Source: Candidatus Saccharimonadota bacterium
GTDB taxonomy: Bacteria > Patescibacteriota > Saccharimonadia > Saccharimonadales > Saccharimonadaceae
Reading direction: 5' to 3'
Length of the DNA: 58,667 bases
Assembly (NCBI GenBank): GCA_030528355.1
Contig: JAUMZA010000005.1
Coordinates: 1 to 58,667, forward strand
Part shown: positions 52,722 to 58,667 of the stretch, piece by piece
Layout: each line of letters begins with the position of its first letter
Position numbering within the stretch: the stretch's first letter is position 1
Notes under the pieces: model-generated
Told to the model about the DNA's origin: nothing
The model's database searches: none
Seen by the model: the letters and a program-made list of their open reading frames with translations, nothing else
Translations under genes and position numbers: made by a program

Positions 52722-53216
52722 TTATTGATATCGCCATCCGTTTACTTGCAGGTATTGTTTGATATCTTCGGTGGTTGTTAGAGAATCAAAAAGCGTAAGA
52801 CACTGTTTTTCAATCGCATTAGTGAGCATTTTGCCGGCAACATCATGTCTTCTGCCAAGACCGAGCCTCCTCCCCTCGATATACACCTTCCATGTATCAT
52901 TCATTCGGCGAGTAACTCGCTCACAAATAAGACACTCACCAATTGTCAGATTATTCAGTCTTGTTATATCCTTAGATGGATTACCATTGCTAGATACTAG
53001 TGGTGTATATATACCATAATTAACAAAAAAGCTAGGAACGGAATTGATAACATTCCATCGATCAGCCTGAATATTAACAATATAAACTATACTTCCGTGC
53101 CGTTTCGTCCAGGTTCTCCCACGCTTCGCAAAGCCATGGCTCTTCAAAAATTCTTTCAAATTATCAGCAATAAACTCATCAATTGCTTGCTTTGAGGACT
53201 GCTTCTCATTTACCAC
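52722..53216 (-). CDS. DUF4304-like protein, probable orphan immunity protein
   Basis: A 164-residue cytosolic protein. KEFLKSHGFAKRGRTWTKR, then VYIVNIQADRW and FFVNYGIYTP, follow the DUF4304 plan (F-x-x-x-G-F-x-K-x-G-x-x-W, then a strand ending in NxQ, then F-x-x-N-x-G). This family is widespread beside polymorphic toxins. A GTG start at 53216 is used: an extended -10 (TGA TATAAT) ends 6 nt before it, the same spacing as the leaderless genes in the core genome. It opens a three-gene unit. Confidence 0.7.
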   Translation of the reverse strand: MVNEKQSSKQAIDEFIADNLKEFLKSHGFAKRGRTWTKRHGSIVYIVNIQADRWNVINSVPSFFVNYGIYTPLVSSNGNPSKDITRLNNLTIGECLICERVTRRMNDTWKVYIEGRRLGLGRRHDVAGKMLTNAIEKQCLTLFDSLTTTEDIKQYLQVNGWRYQ

Positions 53217-53222
53217 ACCTTA

Positions 53223-53231
53223 ATTATATCA
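53223..53231 (-). promoter_or_regulatory. Extended -10 promoter of the DUF4304 gene (leaderless)
   Basis: TGA plus TATAAT on the minus strand, 6 nt before the GTG start at 53216. It gives the orphan immunity genes expression independent of the RHS promoter. Confidence 0.65.
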
Positions 53232-53329
53232 CCCCAATCACTATCTAAATTTAATTTCTGCAGCGACCATCTCCAGGTCATGCAGTATACTAGTTAGCAT
53301 TTTTGCAACTACACCGCATTAATACACTT

Positions 53330-53452
53330 TCATCGCATTCCCCACTGTATCGGCATGTACCATGCAGCGAACGACAGAGCAAAACAGACAATACCGAGGA
53401 TCGTAAATAATCTACTTTCTTTTTTGGGATTTTTTGATGGAGCTAGTTGCAT
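53330..53452 (-). CDS. 40-residue single-helix membrane peptide
   Basis: ATG 53452 has AAAGGAA 5 nt upstream. The product MQLAPSKNPKKESRLF is followed by one membrane helix (LGIVCFALSFAAWYMPI). It begins inside the last 41 bases of the upstream 3-helix protein gene, in another frame. It could be a second subunit of a membrane immunity system or a remnant; it is too short for family assignment. Confidence 0.5.
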   Translation of the reverse strand: MQLAPSKNPKKESRLFTILGIVCFALSFAAWYMPIQWGMR

Positions 53453-53798
53453 TGCGATTCCTTTCTGTGCCCTTAGACGCCCTACTAGTAGAATTGTTAC
53501 ACCCCTGCACCCTCCCACCTTTCTTTGGCCTACCTCTCAAGCAGACGCCAATTTTTGGCCTTTCAAAGATAGTAAGACACGATATTACTGTTAGCAATGC
53601 CTCGAGCATGACAAATAGTATAACATTTACCCCTCTTCTCTTTGCACGACGGATATACACCCTGCCGAATATAATAAACCACAGGACGACACACAGGTAA
53701 AATGCCCCTAGTAGCAAGAATACTGCCCATAGACCATCTAATGCAAGACTTACAAGTACCACGATATAGAAAATCGTGACCAATACTGTCAGTACCAT
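53412..53798 (-). CDS. Three-helix membrane protein, candidate immunity protein of cassette 1
   Basis: A 128-residue protein with three hydrophobic helices (about 2-22, 25-46 and 59-78) and a basic C-terminal tail (RGRPKKGG to KKSQKRK). It starts 4 nt after the stop of RHS cassette 1; the AGGAGG Shine-Dalgarno sits on the last codons of the cassette, the coupling expected for a toxin/immunity pair. A membrane location fits a toxin whose tip has a hydrophobic stretch. A decayed copy lies at 50972-51137. Confidence 0.62.
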   Translation of the reverse strand: MVLTVLVTIFYIVVLVSLALDGLWAVFLLLGAFYLCVVLWFIIFGRVYIRRAKRRGVNVILFVMLEALLTVISCLTIFERPKIGVCLRGRPKKGGRVQGCNNSTSRASKGTERNRNATSSIKKSQKRK

Positions 53799-53802
53799 GC
53801 GA

Positions 53803-54216
53803 TTACCTCCTATATCGATTCTGTATTCTGTTTATTGCATAAGATGATACCTGCTGCACAGCATAGCGCCTTGCACCCCACAGTATAATCCCGGCAAATC
53901 GCTTTCTAGCAGGGGCTTTTCTTATAGCAGTCGCAACAGCAACAGCCCCGCATACGCCTGCCGTCGCTACCACACAAGCACCAACACTTACCGCGATTAA
54001 CCCGTTCTTAATACCCTCCTGATGTCTCGACACCCACTTCGCCGCACTCTTCACTGCCTTCTTGGTATTATTCCAAGCATCACGAATCCAGCGTCCATCC
54101 AAATCAAACTCATTGACTGGGTCGTTGGCATAGACATAGTTGTTATCCGTGCCACCCTCAACTGGGTCAACCTGAAGGAATCTACCGAGGATTGGAAGGT
54201 ACATTCTGGCACCCAT
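53803..54216 (-). CDS. Orphan RHS tip, cassette 1
   Basis: Begins with the RHS core end GARMYLPILGRFLQVDPVEGG and NDPVNEFDLDG, then a new C-terminal domain with DAWNNTKKAVKSAAKWV and a hydrophobic Ala/Val/Cys stretch (AVSVGACVVATAGVCGAVAV). Its last part, AGIILWGARRYAVQQ, is related to the linker of the main RHS protein (AGIVLWHLGRIAVQQ). RHS-like sequence continues upstream to 54276 without a start codon or Shine-Dalgarno, so it is an orphan tip. An extended -10 (TGG TATAAT, 54229-54221) lies 4 nt before the ATG at 54216. A pore-type mode of action is only inferred. Confidence 0.72.
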   Translation of the reverse strand: MGARMYLPILGRFLQVDPVEGGTDNNYVYANDPVNEFDLDGRWIRDAWNNTKKAVKSAAKWVSRHQEGIKNGLIAVSVGACVVATAGVCGAVAVATAIRKAPARKRFAGIILWGARRYAVQQVSSYAINRIQNRYRR

Positions 54217-54220
54217 TTGT

Positions 54221-54229
54221 ATTATACCA
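54221..54229 (-). promoter_or_regulatory. Extended -10 box inside cassette 1
   Basis: TGG TATAAT within codons for GGII of the RHS-like sequence. The main RHS gene and cassette 2 have TATCAC here, so the box is specific to cassettes 1 and 3. It could drive transcription of the tip or of the downstream immunity gene. Confidence 0.45.
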
Positions 54230-54306
54230 CCGGGGATGGGGCTGGAGGTGGTTTCGGTGAGTTTTTGGTGTTGGCGTGAAGAATGATCTATGCAAGATAG
54301 TAGGAG

Positions 54307-54810
54307 TTATCTTTTAGAACCAAGAAGATGGATCGCATTTGCCAGCCTCTCAAGATATTGCTCATTATAGCTAGAGTCGTTGAATAAGTTCTGAAAAACT
54401 CTAGTTAGGGTTTGCAAGACATGTTCAATGTCATGGCGACGATCAGAAAATATCAACAAGCGAACTATCTCAACTGTCAGAGTTTTTATACTCTCTCTAC
54501 TTATGCCGAAACTTTTCAAAACCTTGTATATATGGCATGTAAAATCTGCGTCATTTTCTTGCAGAAAACCATACATTGCTTGATTATAATCTACATCCAC
54601 CAATACCATCTCATCTAGCTGACGAAAAAACTTAGCATTAATACGAATTGGCTCCACGCCGGGAATATCAGGATAAACATGGTAATGGGTGCACCACAAA
54701 CTCTTTTGTAAGCCTGTCGCCACATAAATACCATCTTTTGTAAGGATTTGCGTCTCGGTATTGAAGCCTTTTTTCGTTACCACGTCACGGAGGCACTGTA
54801 AGAAAATCAC
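54307..54810 (-). CDS. Candidate immunity protein of cassette 2
   Basis: A 167-residue cytosolic protein starting at GTG 54810 (GGAG about 11 nt upstream). It begins 7 nt after the stop of the frame-restored cassette 2 toxin (54818). Alpha/beta sequence with VEPIRINAKFFRQLDEMVLVD split at the INAKFF strand, then a helical C-terminus (HDIEHVLQTLTRVFQNLF). I recognise no family. The TAA is in the same frame as, and directly before, the RHS-like start of cassette 1. Confidence 0.62.
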   Translation of the reverse strand: MIFLQCLRDVVTKKGFNTETQILTKDGIYVATGLQKSLWCTHYHVYPDIPGVEPIRINAKFFRQLDEMVLVDVDYNQAMYGFLQENDADFTCHIYKVLKSFGISRESIKTLTVEIVRLLIFSDRRHDIEHVLQTLTRVFQNLFNDSSYNEQYLERLANAIHLLGSKR

Positions 54811-54817
54811 CTTATTC

Positions 54818-55476
54818 CTATCTCCTACTCTTTACTTTTATCTGTCTATATATGGGTAGAAATCTGTGCTTCATGTAGTGTATGGTTATATCTCCAGCTC
54901 TGCTTCTATGTGTGTATTGCATCTTTTTCCACAATATACCGTATACTCTCGGGTCATTCATCCTACTCATTATCCTAACCCCCTCTTCCTATGGCTTCAC
55001 GCATCACAAGACTTTCTCTTAAGTTTTGTGCTGCTCCTGGGCCTCGAGTAACAAACTTAGGTAGTCTACTACCAGTAAACTTCTTGAAGGAATTCACACC
55101 CCACCGAGCAACATGCCCAGCACCCTTCTTAAACAAGGGTACGACCCTCCTTGCAGCAACTCTTACGGCAGGCTTGGCAATGTATTTTACAGCAGCTCTG
55201 GCTATGTGTGGTGCAGCCATCCTTGCGACATTGCTGAGCAGAAACAGTATCGGTATTGCCTGTCCATCCAAATCAAACTCATTGACCGGATCATTGGCAT
55301 AGGCATAGTTGTTATCCGTACCACCTTCAACCGGGTCAACCTGAAGGAATCTGCCAAGGATTGGAAGGTACACTCTGGCACCCATTTGGGTGATACCACC
55401 CATTATAGCGGAGGACTCTAGGTCTGTCATCTTTTGGTGTTGGCCGACGTAGTGGTAGGTGGTGCCGGGGGTGGAT
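54818..55476 (-). pseudogene. Orphan RHS tip, cassette 2, one-base frameshift in the toxin
   Basis: As read, the frame runs from HYVGQHQK and MTDLESSAIMGGITQMG through the DLDG core end, a linker (AAPHIARAAVKYIAKP and KKGAGHVARWGVN) and a tip with RGPGAAQNLRESLVMREAIG, then stops at 54975 in AGAGGGGGTTAG. Removing one G from the G5 run opens the frame to 54818, adding MSRMNDPRVYG, ILWKKMQ, GDITIHYM and KVKSRR. NLxESLxMxEA, MxDPR, WxKM and IHY in that order resemble the toxin family Pfam calls novel toxin 16 (my recall). This is a frameshifted, probably silent toxin, or a sequencing error. Confidence 0.72.
55357..55467. repeat. 111-bp direct repeat, copy in cassette 2
   Basis: Identical base for base to 57632-57742 in the main RHS gene. 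It covers the codons from HYVGQHQKMTDL to YLPILG. The flanking sequences diverge at once upstream and gradually downstream. Confidence 0.9.
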
Positions 55477-55539
55477 ATTGAAGTATATTATGTAATATTT
55501 TTAGTTTTCACAAGGTTCGTCCTTGTAGGTCATCTATTA

Positions 55540-55974
55540 CTAATTTACCCGAATATTCCAAAATATAGTTTTATTTTCCATAAATGGTATGCATGCTACT
55601 TGCTGATCACCTAGACTGAGAGTTACGTTTTCTTTGGATCTGAGTATTGCTTCTTGAAAGCTCTTATTAGCATCGCTGAGGGCTTTAGGGAGGTCGTTTG
55701 TGATATTTCCCGTTGACTTCTTGCCAACGCTCCTCGTGCTAAATTGTAAGATTTCTTTTTTTGACCAGTCGATTTGCGTCAGAAACAGAAACCTTCTGGC
55801 GTTAAATAGCTCAATTTTAACATCATAACCGCTGTCTTGTTTTTTCAAATAAATACACACCAATCGGTTATCATAGCCAAATCCTATTGGGTCGCCAGAC
55901 GCAATGATTTTATCTATATTTTTGCAATCTATGTATTTAAAGAGTTCTCTTACATTGGTCTGTAGTTCATTCAT
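55540..55974 (-). CDS. Candidate immunity protein of cassette 3
   Basis: A 144-residue cytosolic protein (MNELQTNVRELFKYIDC). Its ATG overlaps the TGA of the cassette 3 toxin by 3 bases (ATGA), with GGAG 7 nt upstream, so it is tightly coupled. Alternating strands (LVCIYLKKQDSGYDVKIELF in parts) and a helical segment follow, ending FWNIRVN. No named family is recognised. Pairing with the toxin directly upstream is inferred from the overlap. Confidence 0.65.
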   Translation of the reverse strand: MNELQTNVRELFKYIDCKNIDKIIASGDPIGFGYDNRLVCIYLKKQDSGYDVKIELFNARRFLFLTQIDWSKKEILQFSTRSVGKKSTGNITNDLPKALSDANKSFQEAILRSKENVTLSLGDQQVACIPFMENKTIFWNIRVN

Positions 55975-56393
55975 AGTCTTGCTCCATACCTACCGTGTTT
56001 ATACTTGTATGCTCGACCGTATTTTATCTGCTTATGGATAAACCTCGTCACCTTTCCTGTAGATCGATTAATGAGCCTTATATTTATCTCCACATGTTTA
56101 TACCAACCTTTGCCCCCTATTCCTCGCCTGTGTGGCCACCAATGATTTGGTCTAGAAAATTTAATATTCACTCTAATTTTAGGTACTTTATTCCATCCAT
56201 TCACACCCCACCGAGCAACATGCCCAGCCCCTTTCTTCAGCAAAGGCACGGCTCTTTTGGCGGCGAACTTTGCGACGGGTTTGGCAATATACTTTACAGC
56301 AGCTCTTGCTATGTGTGGTGCGGCTATCCTTGCAACATTACCGAACAAGAACAGTATTGGTATCGCCCTCCCATCCAAATCAAACTCATTCAC
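55971..56393 (-). CDS. Orphan RHS tip, cassette 3
   Basis: The RHS-like sequence extends to about 56560 in the same frame (NQYQKLTETNSGP, then GTRPYLPILGRFLQVDPVEGG); no ATG occurs in it, and the GTG at 56393 is the first possible start. After DLDG comes a linker almost the same as that of cassette 2, then a different tip rich in Trp, His, Arg and Tyr: VPKIRVNIKF, PNHWWPHRRGIGGKGWYKHVE (two parts) and the basic KQIKYGRAYKYKHGRY end. The cationic, His/Arg-rich tip suggests a nucleic-acid target, but this is only inference. It overlaps its immunity gene. Confidence 0.7.
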   Translation of the reverse strand: MNEFDLDGRAIPILFLFGNVARIAAPHIARAAVKYIAKPVAKFAAKRAVPLLKKGAGHVARWGVNGWNKVPKIRVNIKFSRPNHWWPHRRGIGGKGWYKHVEINIRLINRSTGKVTRFIHKQIKYGRAYKYKHGRYGARL

Positions 56394-56496
56394 CGGATCA
56401 TTGGCATAGACATAGTTGTTGTCTGTGCCACCCTCAACTGGGTCGACTTGGAGGAAGCGTCCGAGGATTGGAAGGTACGGGCGGGTGCCTATTTGT

Positions 56497-56505
56497 ATTA
56501 TATCA
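56497..56505 (-). promoter_or_regulatory. Extended -10 box inside cassette 3
   Basis: TGA TATAAT on the minus strand at the same codon position as the box in cassette 1. Main RHS has TATCAC here. No ATG follows (ATA in place of ATG), so a transcript from here would mainly serve the immunity gene. Confidence 0.4.
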
Positions 56506-56628
56506 CTGGGGGTGGGACCAGAGTTAGTTTCGGTGAGTTTTTGGTATTGATTAGAGACCAGGAATATCAGGAATCACACCGCAGCTCTAGTCCTATCTAA
56601 TCACTACTTTACCCTCTATCCTTATCGG

Positions 56629-56799
56629 TCAAAACCTCCTGGGCGGCTCAATCACCAAATCACCCCCACGCATAGCGAGTACCAGCTTAATGAATTCATC
56701 GACAGCCTGATCGAGGTTATTGTCAAATTCAAGGATGATATCTTTGGCTTCTTGATAGGACTCATCCTCTTTTAGCGACTCTGTTAGCTTTATATCCAC
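56629..56799 (-). CDS. Short ORF between main immunity gene and cassette 3
   Basis: The open frame runs 56862-56629 with no ATG; the GTG at 56799 has GAGGG 7 nt upstream and gives 56 residues: VDIKLTESLKEDESYQ, an acidic helix (LEFDNNLDQAVDEFIKLVLAM) in two parts, and GGDLVIEPPRRF. The codons upstream of the GTG (LKTGCSWALEGYA) are also open, so this may be the end of a truncated immunity gene left by a cassette exchange. Acidic, as immunity proteins to basic toxins often are. Confidence 0.45.
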   Translation of the reverse strand: MDIKLTESLKEDESYQEAKDIILEFDNNLDQAVDEFIKLVLAMRGGDLVIEPPRRF

Positions 56800-56899
56800 A
56801 GCATAACCCTCTAAAGCCCAACTGCAGCCAGTCTTTAATTTAATAGATGTTCGTTTCCAATTCTATTTGGCTACCCTTAAGCAGCTTGAATATTTACGT

Positions 56900-57133
56900 C
56901 TAGATGTCATACATTATTCTGCCTATGATATCATCTATCCTCTCGCCTAAACTATTAATTTCATCGCCATCTATACCTTTACTGTCAAGCCTATCAGACA
57001 AGAAGTCTACTAGCTGCTCCTTTTCTGCACTATTAAGCTTACCGACCTCTAGTTTTGCAACAAGCCGAACAATGTCCTCAAAGGTCTCTTCGTTAAGGTG
57101 TTTTATAAACTGAATTTCTTCTTTCTGTAACAT
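56900..57133 (-). CDS. Candidate immunity protein of the main RHS toxin
   Basis: A 77-residue acidic helical protein (MLQKEEIQFIKHLNEETFEDI, in two helices, with EQLVDFLSDRLDSKG and DEINSLGERIDDII). Its ATG shares one base with the TAA of the RHS gene (TAATG) and a GGAGG lies 5 nt upstream inside the toxin's last codons. Charge opposite to the very basic toxin tip and the tight coupling fit an immunity protein. No named family is recognised. Confidence 0.68.
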   Translation of the reverse strand: MLQKEEIQFIKHLNEETFEDIVRLVAKLEVGKLNSAEKEQLVDFLSDRLDSKGIDGDEINSLGERIDDIIGRIMYDI

Positions 57134-58667
57134 TAATACCTCCGACCTCTTCTATTCTTTGCCCATGTAGTTATTATGCGACCCTGCTTATTAAGTATCA
57201 CTACCGCATCCTTTCCGATATACTTCACCCTGCCGCCCGACTGGTAAGCTATTCTAACGGGCCTATAGACAGCGTTATGTATAGCACGCACTGACACTCC
57301 GTGGTTATTGCGACTAATCGCTTGATTTAAACCGTGTCTTGTGTAGCCACGTATTCTTCGGACTGTAACTTTTTTTGCTGTAGTTTGTGTAATCTTCTTC
57401 GTGCTATGTGTAACTGTCTTTTTTGCAACATGCTTTACTGCATGCTTTGCTGCGTGTTTAGCAGCTACCCTAACAGTTTGCTGCACTGCGATTCGCCCAA
57501 GATGCCACAGTACTATTCCAGCTAGCGGGGCAACCTTTCCGTCAAGATCGTCTTCGTTAACCGGATCGTTAACGTACACATAGGTATTGTCTCCACCACC
57601 CTCAACTGGGTCGACCTGGAGGAAGCGTCCGAGGATTGGAAGGTACACTCTGGCACCCATTTGGGTGATACCACCCATTATAGCGGAGGACTCTAGGTCT
57701 GTCATCTTTTGGTGTTGGCCGACGTAGTGGTAGGTGGTGCCGAGGGTGGTGTTAGTTGGATTGGTTTGGTTTGGCAGGGCTTCGCCAAATGGACCAGTCA
57801 TGAAGGTGTTAATGAGGGAGCCATCGGCGTTGATGGTGGCGAAGATATCGCCGTGGATATTGGGAAGACTGAAGGTAGTGGCACCGGCGGATTGGGTGTT
57901 TGGTGTAATGGTAACGAGGACGTCGCCGGGGAGGGTTAGGTATTTTTGGGTGAGGTTGCCGGCGGCATCGTAGGTGAAATCTGGGGTGTCGCCAGAGCCG
58001 GTGAAGCCGTAGTGGGTGGTGGTATCCGGCGTGCCAGCTTGGGTGTGGGTGCGGGAAAGGATGCGGTCTTGGGCATCACGAACGTAGCGGGTTTGTTTAT
58101 TGTCAGAACGGATGGCAATATTGCGGTCGGCAGCATCGTAGGTAAATTCGGTTGTGTGGGCAGCATCACCAAGGCTGATAGTGTTACCGTGCGAGTCGTA
58201 CTGCACGCTGGTAAGGCTTGGGTCGCTGGCAGATACCAGGCGGTCGGCATGGTCGTAGCAGAAGGTTATAGCCTTGCCGTTCATTGTTAGTTTAGTGCGG
58301 TTGCCAGATTTTGCCGTATGTGGATTGGAGCCTGGCAGTGCCGTGCAGCTTTCGTGCGGTGTGCCAAATTCGTAGCTAAAGGTGTTATCCCCTAGTCTGG
58401 CACTGGTGAGGCGGCCGGCGTTGTCGTAGGTGTAGGATTTTTGTATGCCAAGCTCAACACCTTGCTTAATATCCCCGCTTACATAGCGTTCAATCTGATC
58501 ACTCAGAGTTTGCCCACTGGCCAGAGTGTAGGTGTTGCCGTTTTCACGCCCTAGGCTATCCCGGGTAATACTACTAAGCTGGATACCGGCTGGGTAGTCA
58601 ATTGTTTGGATGTCGCTGAATTCATCATACACCACTGTCGCAAACGTCACGCCATCGAGCTTGTGTT
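57133..58667 (-). CDS. RHS/YD-repeat protein with C-terminal toxin tip (N-terminus outside window)
   Basis: At least 511 residues; the frame is open to the window end, so the N-terminal part and any export signal are not seen. Many YD-type repeats (YDNAGRLTSAR, YDHADRLVSASDP, YDAADRNIAIR, YDAAGNLTQKY) build the shell-like barrel. The core end reads YLPILGRFLQVDPVEGG and NDPVNEDDLDG. The variable tip has an Ala/Lys/His-rich linker and GYTRHGLNQAISRNNHGV, then YIGKDAVVILNKQGRIITTW. This HGxxQ, R, GV, then YxGxxAxVVLNxxGxxxTxW series recalls small RNase-type (BECR-like) toxin tips; not certain. DNA of the repeat part is clearly GC-richer than the tip and its neighbours. Confidence 0.88.
   Translation of the reverse strand, partial: HKLDGVTFATVVYDEFSDIQTIDYPAGIQLSSITRDSLGRENGNTYTLASGQTLSDQIERYVSGDIKQGVELGIQKSYTYDNAGRLTSARLGDNTFSYEFGTPHESCTALPGSNPHTAKSGNRTKLTMNGKAITFCYDHADRLVSASDPSLTSVQYDSHGNTISLGDAAHTTEFTYDAADRNIAIRSDNKQTRYVRDAQDRILSRTHTQAGTPDTTTHYGFTGSGDTPDFTYDAAGNLTQKYLTLPGDVLVTITPNTQSAGATTFSLPNIHGDIFATINADGSLINTFMTGPFGEALPNQTNPTNTTLGTTYHYVGQHQKMTDLESSAIMGGITQMGARVYLPILGRFLQVDPVEGGGDNTYVYVNDPVNEDDLDGKVAPLAGIVLWHLGRIAVQQTVRVAAKHAAKHAVKHVAKKTVTHSTKKITQTTAKKVTVRRIRGYTRHGLNQAISRNNHGVSVRAIHNAVYRPVRIAYQSGGRVKYIGKDAVVILNKQGRIITTWAKNRRGRRY
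57632..57742. repeat. 111-bp direct repeat, copy in main RHS gene
   Basis: Identical to 55357-55467 in cassette 2. Lies just before the variable tip, exactly where a crossover would exchange the toxin ends. Confidence 0.9.

Noticed and set aside
57709-58290. Plus-strand frames rich in Gly and Val opposite the RHS gene
   Set aside because: They are shadows of the YD-repeat codons; no start signals.
1-58667. CRISPR array
   Set aside because: No short direct repeats with regular spacing were seen; the only repeats are the RHS core copies and the proline-codon repeats at 1-247.
1-58667. Alternative genetic code (TGA as Gly, as in Gracilibacteria)
   Set aside because: TGA ends well-defined genes, for example cassette 3 at 55971, where it overlaps the next start, and the WWW-tail gene at 52369.
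57133-58667. Insecticidal Tc-toxin (TcC) instead of RHS polymorphic toxin
   Set aside because: The coupled small gene behind every tip and the orphan cassettes fit polymorphic RHS loci; no TcA/TcB-like genes are in view. The N-terminus outside the window could still change this.

Overview
The window looks like a chromosomal segment of a Patescibacteria/CPR bacterium, most likely a Saccharibacteria (TM7) relative. This is inferred from gene content: a monoderm-style type IV pilus locus without a secretin, RNase J together with PNPase, compact ribosomal protein genes and many small membrane-anchored proteins of unknown function. TGA is used as a stop (for example in the overlapping stop/start at 55971-55974), so the standard bacterial code applies and code 25 does not. 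Many genes have an extended -10 box (TGnTATAAT or close) only 5-7 nt before the start codon and no Shine-Dalgarno, which suggests leaderless mRNAs are common.

Layout. 1-5109: end of a proline-rich fibronectin-III membrane protein, a Mn-type superoxide dismutase, a SurA-like anchored protein, a bacterial PH-domain protein, tRNA-Arg(CCT), ndk and a Xer recombinase. 5141-22052: a large type IV pilus locus on the minus strand. It holds pilM-N-O, a small membrane protein, pilB-T-C, the major pilin, the prepilin peptidase and four minor pilin-like proteins. It is preceded by a 1262-residue exported protein overlapping the gene of a second SurA-like protein. 22192-29181: ychF, a DUF2797 protein, tlyA, a membrane-anchored serine beta-lactamase-fold protein, efp, the rpsF-ssb-rpsR cluster and a multi-pass membrane protein. 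29235-49621: ftsK, two well-insulated single-gene units of unknown function, RNase J, PNPase, a secreted spherulin-4-like glycosidase with a sortase-like tail, rpsO, truB plus an epimerase, a degenerate DHH-like protein with a long Pro/Ala tail, rpsT with a histone-like tail, the operon leading to holA and mutM, and a DUF1704/MATCAP-like metallopeptidase.

49756-58667: an accessory island that is the most interesting part. Read right to left, it begins with the 3' half of an RHS/YD-repeat protein ending in a toxin-like tip and its coupled candidate immunity gene. Three orphan RHS-tip cassettes follow. Each repeats the RHS core end, carries a different C-terminal domain and is followed almost without spacing by a different small gene, the usual arrangement of toxin and immunity. 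Beyond these lie about seven small genes resembling orphan immunity genes (DUF4304, DUF2314, two with WWW tails) and a decayed copy of one membrane immunity gene. A 111-bp perfect repeat joins the main RHS gene to one cassette; that cassette's toxin has a one-base frameshift in a G5 run; two other cassettes carry embedded extended -10 boxes. I read this as a contact-dependent toxin arsenal able to swap tips by recombination, in an epibiont-type bacterium.

All family assignments come from reading motifs and order; no database or structure search was run.
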